Shown: piece by piece, positions 16,014 to 24,382 of the stretch
How positions within the stretch are numbered: the stretch's first letter is position 1
Layout: every line of letters starts with the position of its first letter
Origin: Dyella_B sp035277725
Lineage (GTDB): Bacteria; Pseudomonadota; Gammaproteobacteria; Xanthomonadales; Rhodanobacteraceae
Assembly: GCF_035277725.1 (NCBI RefSeq)
Contig: NZ_DATEJY010000053.1
Coordinates: forward strand, 1 to 64,000
Length of the DNA stretch: 64,000 bases
Direction of reading: 5' to 3'
Made by a program: the position numbers and the translations under genes
The notes under the pieces: generated by a model
Told to the model about the DNA's origin: nothing
Database searches by the model: none
Seen by the model: the letters and a program-made list of their open reading frames with translations, nothing else

Positions 16014-18613
16014 GCGGCGAGCAGCAATTGCATCATCATGGCCCGCAATCGCGCGGGCGACAGCGGCAGGTTCGCCGTGTGCACGCCGGCCTGCCGCAAT
16101 ACCTCGCGCAGGCTGGCTTCTTCCTTGCCAAGCAAGGCGATGATCGGCGGCCCATCGGGTTTCATCAACGCCAGGATGGGTTCCCACTGGCCATCTACCA
16201 GAATCAGGTCGGGCGTTGGCGATGACGATGCAAGCGCTTCATCGGCCTTTGCCCATTCAAAAACCTGGCAATCCCAAGAGCGCAGCATCGCCGCTGTTTT
16301 CAATCGTAGATGGGCGTTCTCTTGAATCAACCAGATCACCCGGTTTTTCAATAGCGAATCGTTGCCATCATCCTCGCCCGCGGGAGTCGCAGGCTGAGGT
16401 GGCTGCGCCAACGGCACCGTAATGCCGAACACACTGCCTCGACCTGGCCATGAGCGCACGAGCAACGGATGATCGAGCAGATGCGAAATACGCTCGACGA
16501 TGGAAAGCCCAAGTCCCGCACTACGCTCATCCGCATCCACCGCGGTATCCAGCCGCCGAAACTCCTGGAAAATAAGCTTAAGCCGATCTTCCGGAATGCC
16601 GATGCCGGTATCCCATACCTCGATGCGTATCGCTCGCCCGATGCGGCGGCAGCCAAGCAGAATGCGTCCCTTTGGCGTGTAGTGCAGCGCATTGGAAAGA
16701 AAATTCTGCACCGCCCGCTGCAGCAGCGCCGGATTGCTGCGTATCCAGACTGATGTGTTGGCGAAGGCAAGCTGCAGACCTTTCGCCTGCGCCATGATGC
16801 CGAACTGGCCGGCCAGCTCCTGCAGCAACGGCGACAACGCGAATACCTTCACATCCGGCGTGATGGCACCCGCATCCAGCCGCGCCAGGTCGAGCATGCT
16901 GGTGAGCTGACTGTCCAAGGCTTGCAGCGAACGCTCGATGCGTTCGATCACGCCGGCGTCCACCGCGCTGGATTGTTTCAAGGCGCCCGCAAACAGCCGC
17001 GCGGCATTCAAAGGCTGCAGCAGATCGTGCACGGCGGCGGCGACGTAGCGCGTCTTGTTGCGATTGGCCCGTTCCGCTTCCGCCTTGGCGGCGCGCAGAT
17101 CCTGCGTGCTGGTTTCGATGCGATGTTCAAGCGTATGCGTCAGCGTGCGCAGTTCGCGCGCCGCCTCTTTATACAAGGCAATGTCCGCATAGCTGGTAAC
17201 GAAGCCGCCACCCGGCAACGGCCGGCCGCGGATTTCCAGCAGTACGCCATCGGGGCGCTCGCGTTCGACCATATGCGGGCTGCCCTGGCGCAAGTAGTTC
17301 AGGCGGCGCTGGATAGCTTCGTCGATATCGCCGGGGCCGAGCAAACCGCGTCCGGCGTTGTAGCGAAACAATTCTTCTACGGAACGCCCCGGCTGTAATA
17401 GCGATGCCGGATAGCCGAACAATTCGGCATAGCGCGCATTCCAGGCCACCAGGCGCAGTTGTGCATCGATCACGCTGACGCCTTGCGGCAGGCGTTCCAG
17501 CACGCCGGGCTGTCCGGCCATGGCTTGCAACGCGGCGTGCACCAGGCTGTCTTCCTCCGAACGCAGCGCGCTGGCGTAGTGCGAAATCAACCGCTCCAGA
17601 TCGCGACGGCTGCGCTGGTGCAGCTGCGCGGCACGTACACGTTGCTGCAGGAACAGCGCAAGCAGGATCGCCGCCAGCCAAATGCTCAGCGTAAGGATGG
17701 CGGTGCGATAGGCGGCGACGGTGGCCGGATGTGCATCGCGCAACAGATGCAGGGTCCATTGCTGCGAAGGAAGCGGCATGGATTGCCAGACAGCATCATG
17801 CGGTATGCCGGGTTGATCGACATGCACCAGCTGGCCGCCGGAGGCAAGCGCAGACAAGGTGCGCAGTGAGGCGGGCGGCAACAGACTGTTGCCATATTGG
17901 CGGGTGCGCGCGAGCGTGGATTCTACATGGGGGCCAAGCGACGTCAGCGGCCGATAGATCCACGCAGGCTGATTGCTGAGAAACACCACCTCGTTCGCAT
18001 CGCTCAACAGCACGGTATCGCCGCTGCTTACCCATTCCTTTTCCAGCGTATCGAGCGGAATCTTGATCACGATGACGCCGATGCGCTGGCCTTGATCGTC
18101 ATGCAGTGCTTCGGAAATGAAATAGCCGGGAAGGTTGGTGGAAATACCGATGCCGTAGAACTTGCCTACGTCCTGCTGCATCGCCTGCTGGAAATAAGGG
18201 CGAAACGCATAGTTGAGGCCTACGTTGCTGGACGGCTCCTTCCAGTTGCTGGCTGCAATGGCTACGCCATGGCGATTGATCAGGGTGAGTGTGGAAACAT
18301 GCGTGGCGCCGTTGGCGCGTGTCAGTTTGCGATTGAGTGCATTGACGTTGATCGAAGCTGGTTCCGACAGCGCATCGCGCAATTCCGGATCGAGTGCCAA
18401 GACGGTTGGCAGTACGCGATAGCGGTCCACCAGGCGTTGCAAGGCGAGAGCGCGAATTTGCAGCTGGTTTAGTGCTTGCCCGGAAAGTTGTGCCAGGGCG
18501 TGTTGTTTCGTGTACCAGGCGGCGGCCCAGGTGCTGCCGGCGATGGCCACGATGAGTGCGGCGAATGCGGCGATTTTCAGTGTTCTGGATGGAAGCCTTG
18601 GCATGGCGTACAT
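16010..18613 (-). CDS. Cache-PAS hybrid sensor histidine kinase with degenerate receiver
   Basis: 867 residues from ATG 18613 (ATG 18604 also possible; upstream frame is repeat DNA). Two membrane segments at about 10-30 and 290-312 enclose a periplasmic Cache-type sensor. A PAS domain follows (VSVIDAQLRLVAWNARYAEL, then GRGLLGPGDIDEAIQRRLNY) of the PAS_7 type found in NahK-like kinases. HisKA carries His529 in YVAAAVHDLLQPLNAARL; HATPase has NFLSNALHYTPKG and DTGIGI. The last 120 residues are receiver-like, with an Asp (D807, LILVDGQW), but the conserved Lys region reads NLPLSPARL, so that receiver is probably inactive. Likely partner of the convergent LuxR-type regulator; the Cache part may sense a small periplasmic ligand, perhaps a sugar or acid. 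Confidence 0.87.
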   Translation of the reverse strand: MYAMPRLPSRTLKIAAFAALIVAIAGSTWAAAWYTKQHALAQLSGQALNQLQIRALALQRLVDRYRVLPTVLALDPELRDALSEPASINVNALNRKLTRANGATHVSTLTLINRHGVAIAASNWKEPSSNVGLNYAFRPYFQQAMQQDVGKFYGIGISTNLPGYFISEALHDDQGQRIGVIVIKIPLDTLEKEWVSSGDTVLLSDANEVVFLSNQPAWIYRPLTSLGPHVESTLARTRQYGNSLLPPASLRTLSALASGGQLVHVDQPGIPHDAVWQSMPLPSQQWTLHLLRDAHPATVAAYRTAILTLSIWLAAILLALFLQQRVRAAQLHQRSRRDLERLISHYASALRSEEDSLVHAALQAMAGQPGVLERLPQGVSVIDAQLRLVAWNARYAELFGYPASLLQPGRSVEELFRYNAGRGLLGPGDIDEAIQRRLNYLRQGSPHMVERERPDGVLLEIRGRPLPGGGFVTSYADIALYKEAARELRTLTHTLEHRIETSTQDLRAAKAEAERANRNKTRYVAAAVHDLLQPLNAARLFAGALKQSSAVDAGVIERIERSLQALDSQLTSMLDLARLDAGAITPDVKVFALSPLLQELAGQFGIMAQAKGLQLAFANTSVWIRSNPALLQRAVQNFLSNALHYTPKGRILLGCRRIGRAIRIEVWDTGIGIPEDRLKLIFQEFRRLDTAVDADERSAGLGLSIVERISHLLDHPLLVRSWPGRGSVFGITVPLAQPPQPATPAGEDDGNDSLLKNRVIWLIQENAHLRLKTAAMLRSWDCQVFEWAKADEALASSSPTPDLILVDGQWEPILALMKPDGPPIIALLGKEEASLREVLRQAGVHTANLPLSPARLRAMMMQLLLAA

Positions 18614-18636
18614 GCTAATCGCAATCGAGGGCAGCC

Positions 18637-18710
18637 GTAGGTTGGGGTGCGAACCCCAACATCGCCATGTCGATGGGCGCCGGAGTGTTGGGGTTCGCAC
18701 CCCAACCTGC
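18637..18710. repeat. GTAGGTTGGGG palindromic repeat
   Basis: Arms GTAGGTTGGGGTGCGAACCC and GGGTTCGCACCCCAACCTGC lie between the divergent kinase and porin genes. The promoter region of both genes is therefore partly repeat DNA. Confidence 0.85.
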
Positions 18711-18850
18711 GATCTAGCCGGAAAGTACTAGTCGCATGGTGTTATTCAATACCCCACGCACCAGCGGCATGCTGTTCCCCGGGGACAACCAACAACACGC
18801 CGACGGCGCAGGACCCTCGGCACGACGCACTTTTACGGGGAGAGCTGCAT

Positions 18851-20233
18851 ATGCCGAAAACGAGGCAAACCATCAGCACATTGGCGATCGCTTGCGCCTT
18901 GGCATCGTCGCCGTCCTGGGCCGGCACCGAATCGGGTACGGCCGACAGCCTGACGATGTATGGCATCACGCTGTACGGCACCGTCGATATCGGTGTGTCC
19001 TACCAAAGCCATGGCAGTGCCTTCAGCGATGCGGCGGCCACCAACGTCAACAATTTCCTGATCAAGGCCAGCAACAAGCCGAACACCTCGCTCGCCTCCA
19101 ACGGCATGAGCATTTCCACCATCGGCATCAAGGGGCGTGAGCCCCTGGGTGAGGGGTGGTGGGGTATTTTCCAGTTTGATACCGGCTTTTTGCCGGCCTC
19201 AATGACATTGATCGATGGTCCGCGCTCGCTGGCGGTCAACAACGGCGTGCCACTGGCACAGCAGAAATCGTGGGGCGATTCGTCGCGCGCCGGCCAGTAT
19301 TTGAACGGCCGCGCTTTTGTCGGGGTGGAATCGCCTGGCTACGGTACGCTCACCTTCGGCCGCCAGAGCACGCTGCTTAATGACGAAGTGTGCAAATACG
19401 ATCCGCTGAGCTGCTCGCTGGCTTTTTCGTACGTCGGCTTTTTCGGGTCCACGGCGGGCACGGGCGATACGCAAGATCGCGCGCTCGACGGCACGCTGAA
19501 ATACGTGGTGACGAACGGCATTTTCCACGGCGGCGCGATGTATCAATTCGGCAACGCGAGGAGGCTTTCCAGTTCGCGCGGTACAGCATATCAGGTGGAT
19601 TTGGGCATCACCGAAGGGCCGTGGTCGGTGAATGCCGTGCTGGCGCACAAGAACGATGCGCTTTTGTTCGGCACGCTCAGTGCGGCACAGGTGGCGGCGT
19701 TATATGCGCCGGGTTCGTCCACCTACGGTCTGCCGGTCGACAAAACGCTGGCAGGCACGGTGTCGGACAACACTTCTTACATGGCGTTGGGTGAATACAA
19801 CGCGGGCCGTGCCAAATTTTTCAGTGCCTACGAGCATATCCGCTACGTCAATCCGTCTTCGCCGTTGTCGGTCGGCAGCCAGACCATCGGCGGCTACTTC
19901 GTGGTGCCGAACAACAGTGCCTTTCCGCGGCCGAAGATCCTGGAAGTGGCCTGGGTGGGCATGCGCTATGCGCTGACGCCCTCGCTGGATGCTTTCGCGG
20001 CGTATTACCGGGCGATGCAAAGCAGCTACGCGAAAGTAAGTTGCTCCAATAGCAGTTCGGGATTGTGCAGTGGCCATTACGACGCCTTGTCGTTGGTGCT
20101 TGACCAGCGCTTTGGGCGGCATTTCGACGTGTATGGCGGCGTGCAATGGTCGAAGGTTTACGACGGTATGGCTAATGGATATTTGCAGCGTGCGTCGTTT
20201 GATCCGACGGTAGGTGTGAGGATTGTGTTTTAA
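18851..20233 (+). CDS. Gram-negative general porin (OmpC-like family)
   Basis: 460 residues from ATG 18851, preceded by GGGGAGAG; the longer frame includes a repeat. A signal peptide (TISTLAIACALASSPSWA) ends near residue 24. Barrel signatures: LTMYGITLYGTVDIGVSYQS at the start of the mature protein, FVGVESPGYGTLTFGRQSTL, and a C-terminal strand ending VGVRIVF with terminal Phe for outer-membrane assembly. Porins of this family are trimeric 16-stranded diffusion channels. Between the sensory system and a permease it may let small products (mono- or disaccharides, acids) across the outer membrane. Substrate preference is not visible. Confidence 0.88.
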   Translation: MPKTRQTISTLAIACALASSPSWAGTESGTADSLTMYGITLYGTVDIGVSYQSHGSAFSDAAATNVNNFLIKASNKPNTSLASNGMSISTIGIKGREPLGEGWWGIFQFDTGFLPASMTLIDGPRSLAVNNGVPLAQQKSWGDSSRAGQYLNGRAFVGVESPGYGTLTFGRQSTLLNDEVCKYDPLSCSLAFSYVGFFGSTAGTGDTQDRALDGTLKYVVTNGIFHGGAMYQFGNARRLSSSRGTAYQVDLGITEGPWSVNAVLAHKNDALLFGTLSAAQVAALYAPGSSTYGLPVDKTLAGTVSDNTSYMALGEYNAGRAKFFSAYEHIRYVNPSSPLSVGSQTIGGYFVVPNNSAFPRPKILEVAWVGMRYALTPSLDAFAAYYRAMQSSYAKVSCSNSSSGLCSGHYDALSLVLDQRFGRHFDVYGGVQWSKVYDGMANGYLQRASFDPTVGVRIVF

Positions 20234-20252
20234 CGGCAAGTCCACCTCCTGT

Positions 20253-20286
20253 GGCCGTCATTCCCGCTTGCACGGGAATGACGGCC
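20253..20286. terminator. Hairpin after the porin gene (single CGTCATTCC arm)
   Basis: GGCCGTCATTCCCG pairs with CGGGAATGACGGCC, a 14-bp perfect stem over a six-base loop, 19 bases after the porin stop. It lies 36 bases before the permease ATG. Without a T-run it may act more as an mRNA stabiliser than as a terminator. Confidence 0.6.
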
Positions 20287-20322
20287 AGGGAGAGGTATCA
20301 GCAAATCAGCAGGAAAATTTCC

Positions 20323-21594
20323 ATGGTTTCCACACCAGACATCAACATCGCCCGCGCACGCAACACTGTGATCGCCGCCTTCCTCGGCTGGACATTGGAC
20401 GCGTTCGATTTCTTCATCCTGATCTTCACCTTCGATGAAGTCGCCAAGACGTTCGGCGTCAGCATCACCAGCATCACGTTAGCTATCACCCTTACGTTAG
20501 CTTCGCGCGCGGTCGGCGCTTTCTTCTTCGGACGGGTGGCTGACCGCTACGGTCGCAAGCCAACGTTGATGCTGGTGATCGTGCTCTACTCGCTGTTCGA
20601 ATTCGTCAGCGGCCTGGCATGGTCATACGTGTCGTTCCTGGTGATCCGCACTTTGTTCGGCATTGCCATGGGCGGCGAGTGGGGCGTGGGCAGTTCGCTG
20701 GTAATGGAGACGATTCCGGCACGCTGGCGTGGCTGGGTGTCGGGCTTGTTGCAGGCGGGTTATCCGGCGGGCTATTTCCTGGCGACGCTGCTGTTCGGGC
20801 TTTGCTATGCCACGCTGGGTTGGCGCGGCATGTTTTTCGTGGGCGCGGCGCCGGCGTTGCTGGTGTTTTTCATCAACGCGAAGATTCATGAAAGCCCGGC
20901 GTTCGAGGTGATGCAGAAGAAGCCGAAGAGCTCGTTGCTGCAGATCGTGAAGGCCAATGCCAAGCTGACCGTCTACGCCATTGCGATGATGACCGCGTTC
21001 AACTTCTTCTCGCATGGCACGCAGGATATTTATCCCAAGCTGTTCCTTGGCAAGCAGTTGGGACTGCAGCATGCAACGCTCACCAACATCGTGCTGGTGT
21101 ACAACGTTGCCGCGATTTTGGGTGGATTGTTCTTCGGCATGCTGAGCCAGAAAATCGGCCGTCGCAATGCGATCATCCTGGCTTGCGTGCTGGCGTTGAT
21201 TGCCGTGTATCCGTGGTCGCACAGCCGCGACGTGTACATGCTGTGCGCGGCGGCGTTCGCGATGCAGTTCGGTGTGCAGGGTGCGTGGGGCGTGGTGCCG
21301 GCGCATCTCAATGAATTGTCGCCGGCGGAAATTCGCGGCACGTTTCCGGGGTTCGTTTATCAGCTGGGTAATTGCCTGGCAGCCATCAATCCGGTGCTGC
21401 AGGCGGAAATCGCGCAGCGGCATGGGCAGGATTACGGTTACGCGTTGCTGCTGGTCGCCGGCAGCGTTGCCGTGGCGCTGATTCTGTTGATGGTGTTCGG
21501 GCCGGAAGCGCGGGGTGTGGCGATGGCGAGTTCGACACCCTCTTCAGCAAAGGGAGAGGGTTGGGTTGAAGCCGCAACCTCGTCAAGAAGCTGA
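20323..21594 (+). CDS. MFS transporter (metabolite:H+ symporter type)
   Basis: 423 residues from ATG 20323, with AGGA upstream; the frame's earlier ATG at 20251 lies in the hairpin. Twelve hydrophobic segments are predicted. TM1 has GWTLDAFDFFILIFTFDEVA, and the loop between TM2 and TM3 has GRVADRYGRKP, the MFS signature; FGIAMGGEWGVGSSLVMETI follows. This arrangement matches the sialate/lactate/shikimate-type symporter group, more than the XylE-type sugar porters. It follows the porin by 89 bases and converges on xylR. A carboxylate or sugar-acid substrate is the best guess; direct xylose transport is less likely because a full XylFGH system is present. Confidence 0.82.
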   Translation: MVSTPDINIARARNTVIAAFLGWTLDAFDFFILIFTFDEVAKTFGVSITSITLAITLTLASRAVGAFFFGRVADRYGRKPTLMLVIVLYSLFEFVSGLAWSYVSFLVIRTLFGIAMGGEWGVGSSLVMETIPARWRGWVSGLLQAGYPAGYFLATLLFGLCYATLGWRGMFFVGAAPALLVFFINAKIHESPAFEVMQKKPKSSLLQIVKANAKLTVYAIAMMTAFNFFSHGTQDIYPKLFLGKQLGLQHATLTNIVLVYNVAAILGGLFFGMLSQKIGRRNAIILACVLALIAVYPWSHSRDVYMLCAAAFAMQFGVQGAWGVVPAHLNELSPAEIRGTFPGFVYQLGNCLAAINPVLQAEIAQRHGQDYGYALLLVAGSVAVALILLMVFGPEARGVAMASSTPSSAKGEGWVEAATSSRS

Positions 21595-21597
21595 TAC

Positions 21598-21661
21598 GTC
21601 GGCTGGGATGAAATCCCGGCTTTTACCAAGATGGCGATGCTGGGATTTCATCCCAGCCTAC
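21598..21661. repeat. GTAGGCTGGGAT palindromic repeat, copy 3
   Basis: Arms GGCTGGGATGAAATCCCGGC and GCTGGGATTTCATCCCAGCC directly after the permease stop. Confidence 0.85.
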
Positions 21662-21684
21662 AAACCATAGCGCTGACGTTTCAA

Positions 21685-21711
21685 CGGTTGGGGCGCAAGC
21701 CCCAACCTGCG
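21685..21711. repeat. Minimal GTTGGGG palindrome adjoining the xylR stop
   Basis: GGTTGGGG CGCAAG CCCCAACC hairpin ending one base before the xylR stop codon; with the copy-3 repeat it forms a double palindrome between the convergent permease and xylR and probably insulates them. Confidence 0.7.
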
Positions 21712-22896
21712 TCAATGCGTCCGCGCACCCTCGCGCACGTTCTCCATGTATTGCCGCGGTGTGCAATTGAATTCGCGCCGGAACACCGCGTACATGTACT
21801 GCAATGACGTAAAGCCACTGCGCACGGCTACTTCGCTCAACGGAATGGATGGGTCGTTGAGCATGTGCCGCGCCATCTCCAGCTTGTGCTCCAGAATGGT
21901 CTGGTGCACCGACTGCTTCAGCTCGCGCTTGAAGTGTTCCTCCAGCAGCGTGCGCGAGATGCCGACGTAATCGGCCACCTGTTCGGTCTTTATCCCTAAG
22001 CACGCGTACTGGCGTATGTAATGCTTGGCGCGCATCACATACGCGCTCTTCAACGGTTGATGCAAGCTGGTGGCCTGCACGTTGATGCCGACCGGCGGCA
22101 CCAGCACGCGCGTCGTGGAGCAGTCACCGCCGTGCAACATTTGATGCAGCACTTGCGCGGCCATGCGGCCCATTTCTTCCGCGCCCTGGATCACTGACGT
22201 CAGCGGAATGCGGCAGAGCAATTGCGCGATCGGATCGTTGTCGATGCCGACGATGGCGATCTGCTCGGGAATCGGCACGTCCGCGACGATGCAGGCTTGC
22301 AATAAATGCCGGGCGCGTGCGTCGGTGGTGGCGATGATGCCGATCGGCTTGGGCAGCGAGCGCACCCATTCCACCATTTCTTCCTGCGCACGGCCCCAGC
22401 CGCCCGCGCTGGTGGAAGATCCGCGATACACGCTGCCTTCCAGGCCATCCGCGCGCACCATCTGCATGAAAGCCAGTTCGCGCTCGTACGCCCAGCGGTT
22501 GCCGGGGCTGGGCGGCAGGCCGTAAAACGCGAAACGCTGCAGGCCTTGTTCGATCAGATGGTCGTAAGCCAGTCGAACCAGTTTGTGGTTGTCGGTGGCG
22601 ACGTAAGGAATGTTGTGCGGGTATTGCGCTTCGTCCGCATAGGAACCGCCGACAGCCACCACAGGAATAGGCATGGAGGCCAGTGCCTCGCCCACCACGG
22701 GGTCGTCGAAATCCGCAATGATGCCGTCGCCGCGCCACTGATGGATGCCCACCGTGCGGCTGCGGAAATCCTCTTCCATGAAGAGATCCCATTTGACGCG
22801 GGTGGAGGTGAGGTATTGACCGATACCGGCAATGACCTGCCGGTCATACACCTTGTTGGCGTTGAAAAGCAGTGCGATGCGATGTGGCTTTGTCAT
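21712..22896 (-). CDS. xylR: D-xylose-responsive transcriptional activator XylR
   Basis: 394 residues from ATG 22896 (an upstream TTG at 22905 is in frame). The N-terminal 270 residues are a periplasmic-binding-protein-like sensor: HRIALLFNANKVYDRQV, EEDFRSR, GDGIIADFDDP, YVATDN and TDARARHLLQ all match enterobacterial XylR closely. The C-terminal 110 residues are an AraC-type double HTH (YVGISRTLLEEHFKRELKQS, then VAVRSGFTSLQYMYAVFRRE). Known XylR binds D-xylose and activates xylA and xylF promoters. Divergent from xylA with a 169-base shared promoter region, the standard arrangement. Confidence 0.95.
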   Translation of the reverse strand: MTKPHRIALLFNANKVYDRQVIAGIGQYLTSTRVKWDLFMEEDFRSRTVGIHQWRGDGIIADFDDPVVGEALASMPIPVVAVGGSYADEAQYPHNIPYVATDNHKLVRLAYDHLIEQGLQRFAFYGLPPSPGNRWAYERELAFMQMVRADGLEGSVYRGSSTSAGGWGRAQEEMVEWVRSLPKPIGIIATTDARARHLLQACIVADVPIPEQIAIVGIDNDPIAQLLCRIPLTSVIQGAEEMGRMAAQVLHQMLHGGDCSTTRVLVPPVGINVQATSLHQPLKSAYVMRAKHYIRQYACLGIKTEQVADYVGISRTLLEEHFKRELKQSVHQTILEHKLEMARHMLNDPSIPLSEVAVRSGFTSLQYMYAVFRREFNCTPRQYMENVREGARTH

Positions 22897-23065
22897 GAGC
22901 AGCAACCAGGCACGGCCACGGGTGCCGTGACAAAACGCTAACAGTTCGCAGGATCAGGCACATGACGCAACGCGACAAAGAAAAACCCAGCGCCGATGGC
23001 AGATTTCGCAATTGCGAGGGCCAGGGTGGGAATTGCAGCATCGCCCAGGTACACAGGAGCACCAC
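22897..23065. promoter_or_regulatory. xylR-xylA divergent promoter region
   Basis: 169 bases between the two starts. A perfect 12-bp palindrome TCGCAATTGCGA is at 23006-23017, 48 bases before the xylA ATG, and a related half GGAATTGCAGCA at 23029-23040 repeats in direct orientation. XylR is an AraC-family activator that binds direct repeats near -35, so this cluster is the best candidate site, but the enterobacterial consensus itself is not clearly present. The xylA ribosome-binding site is ACAGGAG at 23053-23059. Confidence 0.45.
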
Positions 23066-24379
23066 ATGAGTTACTTCAACCACATCAACCCCATCCAACA
23101 GGCCGGGGCGGCCAAGGACGCCCTGGCTTTTCGTCATTACGATCCGGCGCGCCTGGTGCTGGGCAAGCGCATGGACGAACACCTCCGTCTGGCCGTGTGC
23201 TACTGGCATAACTTTGTATGGCCGGGCGTGGACATGTTCGGCCATGGCACCTTCGGCCGCCCCTGGCACGAAGCCGGCGAGCCGATGCAGCGCGCACGCG
23301 AAAAGGCCCACGCGGCGTTCGATTTCTTCAAGCGCCTGGGCACGCCGTTCTACACCTTCCATGACACCGACGTGGCGCCGGAAGGCAGCAGCCTGTCGGA
23401 GTACGTGAGCAATCTTTCCGCCATGGTCGACGTACTGGCCGCCAAGCAGGCCGAGACCGGCGTGAAGCTGCTGTGGGGCACCGCCAACCTGTTCAGCCAT
23501 CCGCGTTATGCCGCGGGTGCGGCCAGCAACCCGCAGCCGGAAGTGTTTGCCTGCGCGGCAACTCAGGTGTTCCACGCCATGGCGGCCACGCATCGCCTGG
23601 GCGGCGCCAACTACGTGCTGTGGGGTGGCCGCGAAGGCTACGACACCTTGCTCAATACCGATCTGAAGCGCGAGCGCGAGCAGCTTGGCCGCTTCTTCAA
23701 GATGGTGGTGGAGCACAAGCACAAGATCGGCTTCAAGGGCACCATCCTGATCGAACCCAAGCCGCAGGAGCCCACCAAGCATCAATATGACTACGACACG
23801 GCGACCGTCTACGGCTTCCTCAAGGAGTTCGGCCTGGAGCAGGAAGTGAAGGTGAACCTGGAAGCCAACCACGCCACGCTGGCCGGTCATTCCTTCCATC
23901 ATGAAGTGGCCACCTCGATCGCGCTGGGCCTGTTCGGCAGCATCGACGCCAACCGCGGCGATCCGCAGAACGGCTGGGATACCGACCAGTTCCCCAACAG
24001 CGTGGAAGAAATGACACTGGTGATCTACGAGATCCTGCGCCACGGCGGCTTCACCACCGGCGGGTTCAATTTCGACACCAAGGTGCGACGCCAGAGCAGC
24101 GATCCGGCCGATTTGTTCCATGGCCACGTCGGTGCGTTCGACACGCTGGCGATTGCCTTGGAGCGCGCCGCCAAGATGATCGAGCGCGATGCGCTGGCCG
24201 AGTTCAAGGCCAAGCGTTACGCCGGCTGGGATGCGGCGTTCGGCAAGCAGATTCTGGAAGGCGGTTTCTCGCTGGAATCGCTGGCCCAGGATGCGGTGAA
24301 GCGCGATCTGCGTCCCGCGCATGTTTCAGGTCAGCAGGAGCACCTGGAAAACCTCGTCAACGCTTACATCTACAGCTGA
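23066..24379 (+). CDS. xylA: Xylose isomerase
   Basis: 437 residues from ATG 23066 with AGGAG six bases upstream; enterobacterial XylA is about 440. It converts D-xylose to D-xylulose. Active-site features: His99 and Asp102-region in YTFHDTDVAPEG, VLWGGREGYDTLLNTD, metal ligands in ILIEPKPQEPTKHQYDYD (Glu, and the conserved Lys), VNLEANHATLAGH, and NRGDPQNGWDTDQFP. All signature residues of the long (class II) isomerases are visible. First gene of the xylose operon; the xylB ATG begins three bases after its stop, implying translational coupling. Confidence 0.97.
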   Translation: MSYFNHINPIQQAGAAKDALAFRHYDPARLVLGKRMDEHLRLAVCYWHNFVWPGVDMFGHGTFGRPWHEAGEPMQRAREKAHAAFDFFKRLGTPFYTFHDTDVAPEGSSLSEYVSNLSAMVDVLAAKQAETGVKLLWGTANLFSHPRYAAGAASNPQPEVFACAATQVFHAMAATHRLGGANYVLWGGREGYDTLLNTDLKREREQLGRFFKMVVEHKHKIGFKGTILIEPKPQEPTKHQYDYDTATVYGFLKEFGLEQEVKVNLEANHATLAGHSFHHEVATSIALGLFGSIDANRGDPQNGWDTDQFPNSVEEMTLVIYEILRHGGFTTGGFNFDTKVRRQSSDPADLFHGHVGAFDTLAIALERAAKMIERDALAEFKAKRYAGWDAAFGKQILEGGFSLESLAQDAVKRDLRPAHVSGQQEHLENLVNAYIYS

Positions 24380-24382
24380 CGC

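Noticed and set aside
18614..18700. N-terminal extension of the hybrid kinase
   Set aside because: Encoded by the palindromic repeat at 18637-18710; the membrane anchor begins after ATG 18613.
22844..24322. Long antisense frame opposite xylA
   Set aside because: xylA is certain on the plus strand; the antisense product is His/Gly/Arg-rich shadow sequence.
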